A stretch of DNA of 64,000 nucleotides from Halobellus captivus (GTDB taxonomy: Archaea > Halobacteriota > Halobacteria > Halobacteriales > Haloferacaceae): the NCBI RefSeq assembly GCF_007655485.1, contig NZ_VJXQ01000002.1:195802-259801 (forward strand). The letters run 5' to 3'. Below, one piece after another: positions 61,997 through 64,000 of the stretch. The notes under the pieces are model-generated. The model had not been told where the DNA came from. It ran no database searches and worked only from the letters and a program-made list of their open reading frames with translations. Each line of letters begins with the position of its first letter. Within the stretch, counting starts at the first letter, position 1. The position numbers were made by a program, and so were the translations under genes.

Positions 61997-62731
61997 ATGA
62001 GTCTGTACGAGGCCTCGATCCGGGTCAAACACGAGTGTCCGTACCGGGAGATCTCGGAACGGCACCCGGATCTAACGATACGGGAGTGGCCGCTGAGCGA
62101 CTGCCAAGTGCTCGAAATCACCGCAGAGGCGACCCCGACCGACGAACTGCTCGACGAGATCAGCCAGCTCGGGACAGTACTGCACGAATCAGCGGATGAT
62201 GACGGGTATCACGTCGTCACGCAGTCTTGTCTCTGCTCGCTTGAGGAATCCATTATCGATCGCTTCGAGAGACACAGCTGTCTGTATCAGTCGCCGACGA
62301 TCTACCGGCAGGGCTGGGAGCACTACACGGTGGTCGCGTTCGACGGCGACGACATCCGCGAGTTGCTCGGTGATCTGCGATCCGACAGGGAGATCGAACT
62401 TCTCTCGAAAACCTCGATCTCGGAGACGCAGATCCCCCATAGTATGCTAGCCCCGGCGAACCAACTGTTCGAGAACATCACTGCCCGGCAGTTAGCGGCA
62501 CTCCAGTTGGCGCTGGAGAGCGGGTACTACGAGCAACCGCGGAAGACCTCGCTGCGGGAACTGGCCGATCGGACGGCCGTCGCTCGCTCGACGTACGAAG
62601 AGCACCTCCGGAAGGCGGAGAACAAACTGCTGACGAACGCGGGGCAGTTCCTGCGACTGGTTACCGCGACCTCGACGGCCGATCCACTGCAAATAAAGCG
62701 GGACCGACAGATCGAACAGGCCGCCGACTAG
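61997..62731 (+). CDS. HTH-10 family transcriptional regulator, Cys-rich
   Basis: 244 residues. The C-terminal helix-turn-helix (ITARQLAALQLALESGYYEQPRKTSLRELADRTAVARSTYEEHLRKAENKLL) is the bacterio-opsin-activator HTH-10 type. The N-terminal 150 residues contain five Cys, at 14, 36, 78, 80 and 95 (KHECPY, SDCQ, QSCLCS, RHSCLY), an unusual number for a haloarchaeal protein and suitable for thiol or persulfide sensing. Divergent from a persulfide dioxygenase and MFS operon with a shared palindrome between, so it is the likely regulator. Leaderless promoter at about 61970. Confidence 0.82.
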   Translation: MSLYEASIRVKHECPYREISERHPDLTIREWPLSDCQVLEITAEATPTDELLDEISQLGTVLHESADDDGYHVVTQSCLCSLEESIIDRFERHSCLYQSPTIYRQGWEHYTVVAFDGDDIRELLGDLRSDREIELLSKTSISETQIPHSMLAPANQLFENITARQLAALQLALESGYYEQPRKTSLRELADRTAVARSTYEEHLRKAENKLLTNAGQFLRLVTATSTADPLQIKRDRQIEQAAD

Positions 62732-62832
62732 TCCCCTGGCAGTTCGCCAGCGGGAGTTCGATGATCGAAACCTGTGCAATGTCCGTTCGACGTCGCGTGA
62801 CGCCATCATTCTCCGTTAACCGCCGCCTTGTT

Positions 62833-62902
62833 AGCCATCGATTCTCACACCCAGTCAGCCATCGATCCTCATATTCAGTCAACCACTGATTCCCATCCAG
62901 TC
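62833..62902. repeat. three 24-bp tandem repeats, third copy degenerate
   Basis: Units start at 62833, 62857 and 62881, each ending in cagtc; the third copy is two bases shorter. They lie in the 283-bp gap before pirin, 85 bp upstream of its palindromic operator. Confidence 0.75.
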
Positions 62903-62986
62903 AGTCGTCAGCAGCCACCCTCGCCGTGGTGTTATCCGTGAGCCCGATGTCTTGTTCGGGCGGTAGAATTCGGTTTTTCGACACCC

Positions 62987-63002
62987 TTTACCGAACGGTA
63001 AA
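62987..63002. promoter_or_regulatory. palindrome TTTACC-N4-GGTAAA before pirin
   Basis: TTTACCGAACGGTAAA, perfect 6-bp arms (the centre is also symmetric for one more pair). It ends 12 bp before the pirin ATG, covering the TATA and transcript-start region, so binding would repress. The same motif recurs at 63819. Confidence 0.6.
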
Positions 63003-63014
63003 CTAACGGGACGT

Positions 63015-63806
63015 ATGACCTCGAAGGAGTCCGACAGGGCACGGAACGTGCGCTCGGGGCAACAAGTTCGACACGGAACGGGCGTGCACTCGAACCGCGC
63101 GTTTCCGACGAGCGCCGATCCCGGGAATCTGGACCCGTTCGTGTTGTTCGAGCGGTTCTACATCGACCCCGATCAGGGGTTTCCGATGCACCCACACCGC
63201 GGGTTCGAGATCGTCTCGTACATGATCGACGGGGGGATGGAACACGAGGACTCCCTGGGCGTCGCTAACACCGCGGAGGCTGGTGAGGCGATGCGAATCA
63301 CTGCAGGGAAGGGGATCCGCCATTCGGAGTTCCCCGCCGACGGGCGAGCCTGCACGGGCCTCCAGCTCTGGGTGAACCTCTCGCGTGAGGCCAAGGATAT
63401 CGACCCCGATTACGCGGACGCGAGCGCGGCGGAGCTACCGACGACGAACGTCGACGGTGCGACCGTGACCACCGTTATCGGCGACGGGTCGCCGATCGTT
63501 CTTCGGACCCCGATGGAGTACCTCGACGTCGCCGTCGACGGGGAGTGGACGTGGTCCCGTCCCGACGGCTGGTCCGGGTTCCTCTACGGCGTCTCCGGGG
63601 CGGGACGTGTCGTCGTCGCTCCCGACGCTGGCGACGCGGAAGCATCCGACGGGAGCGACACGCAGCCATTCAGCGAGGGTGACGTGCTCCCGCTCGCTGG
63701 CGACGAGGACATCGAACTCCGGGGCGACGACGGGTTCCGGATCGTCGCTGTCGCCGGAGCACCTCACGGGGAACCGATCAGACAGCGCGGCCCGTTCGTG
63801 TTGTAG
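63015..63806 (+). CDS. pirin family protein (bicupin)
   Basis: 263 residues. The N-terminal cupin has the metal-binding pattern HPHRGFEIVSYMIDGGMEHEDSLG with His-x-His and a downstream His-Glu, then GKGIRHSEF; the C-terminal half LQLWVNLSREAKDI to the end is the Pirin_C domain with an acidic insert. Pirins are iron-binding proteins of redox sensing or quercetinase type. It is followed, 59 bp after its stop, by a flavoprotein gene with the same operator, so both may belong to one stress regulon. Confidence 0.88.
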   Translation: MTSKESDRARNVRSGQQVRHGTGVHSNRAFPTSADPGNLDPFVLFERFYIDPDQGFPMHPHRGFEIVSYMIDGGMEHEDSLGVANTAEAGEAMRITAGKGIRHSEFPADGRACTGLQLWVNLSREAKDIDPDYADASAAELPTTNVDGATVTTVIGDGSPIVLRTPMEYLDVAVDGEWTWSRPDGWSGFLYGVSGAGRVVVAPDAGDAEASDGSDTQPFSEGDVLPLAGDEDIELRGDDGFRIVAVAGAPHGEPIRQRGPFVL

Positions 63807-63818
63807 CGCTTGCGCTAT

Positions 63819-63834
63819 TTTACCAGATGGTAAG
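63819..63834. promoter_or_regulatory. second TTTACC-N4-GGTAA(A/G) palindrome
   Basis: TTTACCAGATGGTAAG, one mismatch in the last base, located between the pirin stop and the TATA-like cttttac at about 63837 of the flavoprotein gene. Its centre is about 40 bp before that ATG, compared with about 20 bp at pirin. Confidence 0.55.
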
Positions 63835-63865
63835 CTACTTTTACGAGCGGCCGCTCCACTCGAAT

Positions 63866-64000
63866 ATGGTAGACGTAGCAGTCGTTGGCGGCGGTCCAGC
63901 CGGACTGAGCGCGGCTCTGTACGCCGCGAAGAACGACCTGGAAACGACCGTCTTCGACACTGACGAGTCGTGGATGCACAAGGCGCACCTGTTCAACTAC
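63866..64000 (+). CDS. NAD(P)/FAD-dependent oxidoreductase, thioredoxin-reductase-like (3' end missing)
   Basis: The window ends after 45 codons. VDVAVVGGGPAGLSAALYAAKN is the FAD-binding dinucleotide fold and LETTVFDTDESWM continues the second strand, typical of the thioredoxin reductase/ferredoxin reductase-like group. ATG 63866 lies about 27 nt after a TATA-like cttttac. The catalytic half, which would show a CxxC if present, is beyond the edge. Confidence 0.75.
   Translation, partial: MVDVAVVGGGPAGLSAALYAAKNDLETTVFDTDESWMHKAHLFNY

Overview
The window is a contiguous piece of a haloarchaeal (class Halobacteria) chromosome. Evidence: GC-rich DNA, very acidic proteins, bacterioruberin-type carotenoid genes, archaeal RNA polymerase and ribosomal protein operons, Lhr and Dna2 helicases, Cbf5, HTH-10 and FilR1-type regulators, Tat-type signal peptides, and many genes with a TATA-like box 25-28 nt before the start codon (leaderless transcripts). 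Gene order around crtB, cruF, lyeJ and crtD resembles Haloferax-like genomes; I cannot name the species.

Layout. 1-2.9 kb: 3' end of a tryptophan operon (trpF-trpE-trpG). 3.7-6.8 kb: B12-dependent ribonucleotide reductase nrdJ. 6.95-11.8 kb: carotenoid locus, with a 55-residue zinc-finger gene and crtB on the plus strand facing a crtD-lyeJ-cruF operon on the minus strand. 12-19.6 kb: ZIP-like transporter, small membrane proteins, DoxX, a PurD-like ATP-grasp enzyme, UspA, a TIGR00300 (ornithine cyclodeaminase-type) enzyme, an alpha/beta hydrolase pair and an RNase Z-like hydrolase. 20-25.7 kb: Lhr and Dna2 helicases converging. 26-29.2 kb: hypothetical proteins, a zincin and a rhodanese-persulfide dioxygenase. 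29.3-35.6 kb (minus): tRNA-Ser, rps13, rps4, rps11, rpoD, tRNA-Leu, rpl18e, rpl13, rps9, rpoN, rpoK, eno, rpsB. 35.8-40.7 kb: accessory-looking genes (thioredoxin-like, lipoprotein, amidotransferase, FAD oxidase, zinc ribbon, FilR1 regulator). 40.8-44.5 kb: moaA, mrp, uracil-DNA glycosylase and a GT-A-like protein. 44.6-46.6 kb: tRNA-Ser(UGA) with a duplicated 3' end, followed by a cassette of exported or membrane-anchored low-complexity proteins. 46.7-50.5 kb: DUF5785, an APC-UspA fusion permease with a UspA partner. 50.6-54.3 kb: adk, DUF106 (EMC3/YidC-like), cmk, cbf5, tRNA-Pro. 54.5-59.1 kb: histidine kinase, two membrane proteins, geranylgeranyl-reductase-family flavoprotein. 59.5-62.7 kb: a sulfur module (MFS transporter, rhodanese-persulfide dioxygenase, divergent Cys-rich HTH-10 regulator). 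63.0-64.0 kb: pirin and the start of a thioredoxin-reductase-like flavoprotein, both preceded by the same palindrome.

The most unusual features are: (1) many 21-27 bp tandem repeats placed directly upstream of TATA boxes or on gene overlaps; (2) an attachment-site-like duplication of the tRNA-Ser 3' end beside an exported-protein cassette; (3) a shared operator TTTACC-N4-GGTAAA before pirin and the flavoprotein; (4) the compact persulfide-detoxification module with its own operator; (5) short upstream reading frames abutting crtB and nrdJ. There is no CRISPR array, no complete insertion sequence and no replication origin that I can recognise.
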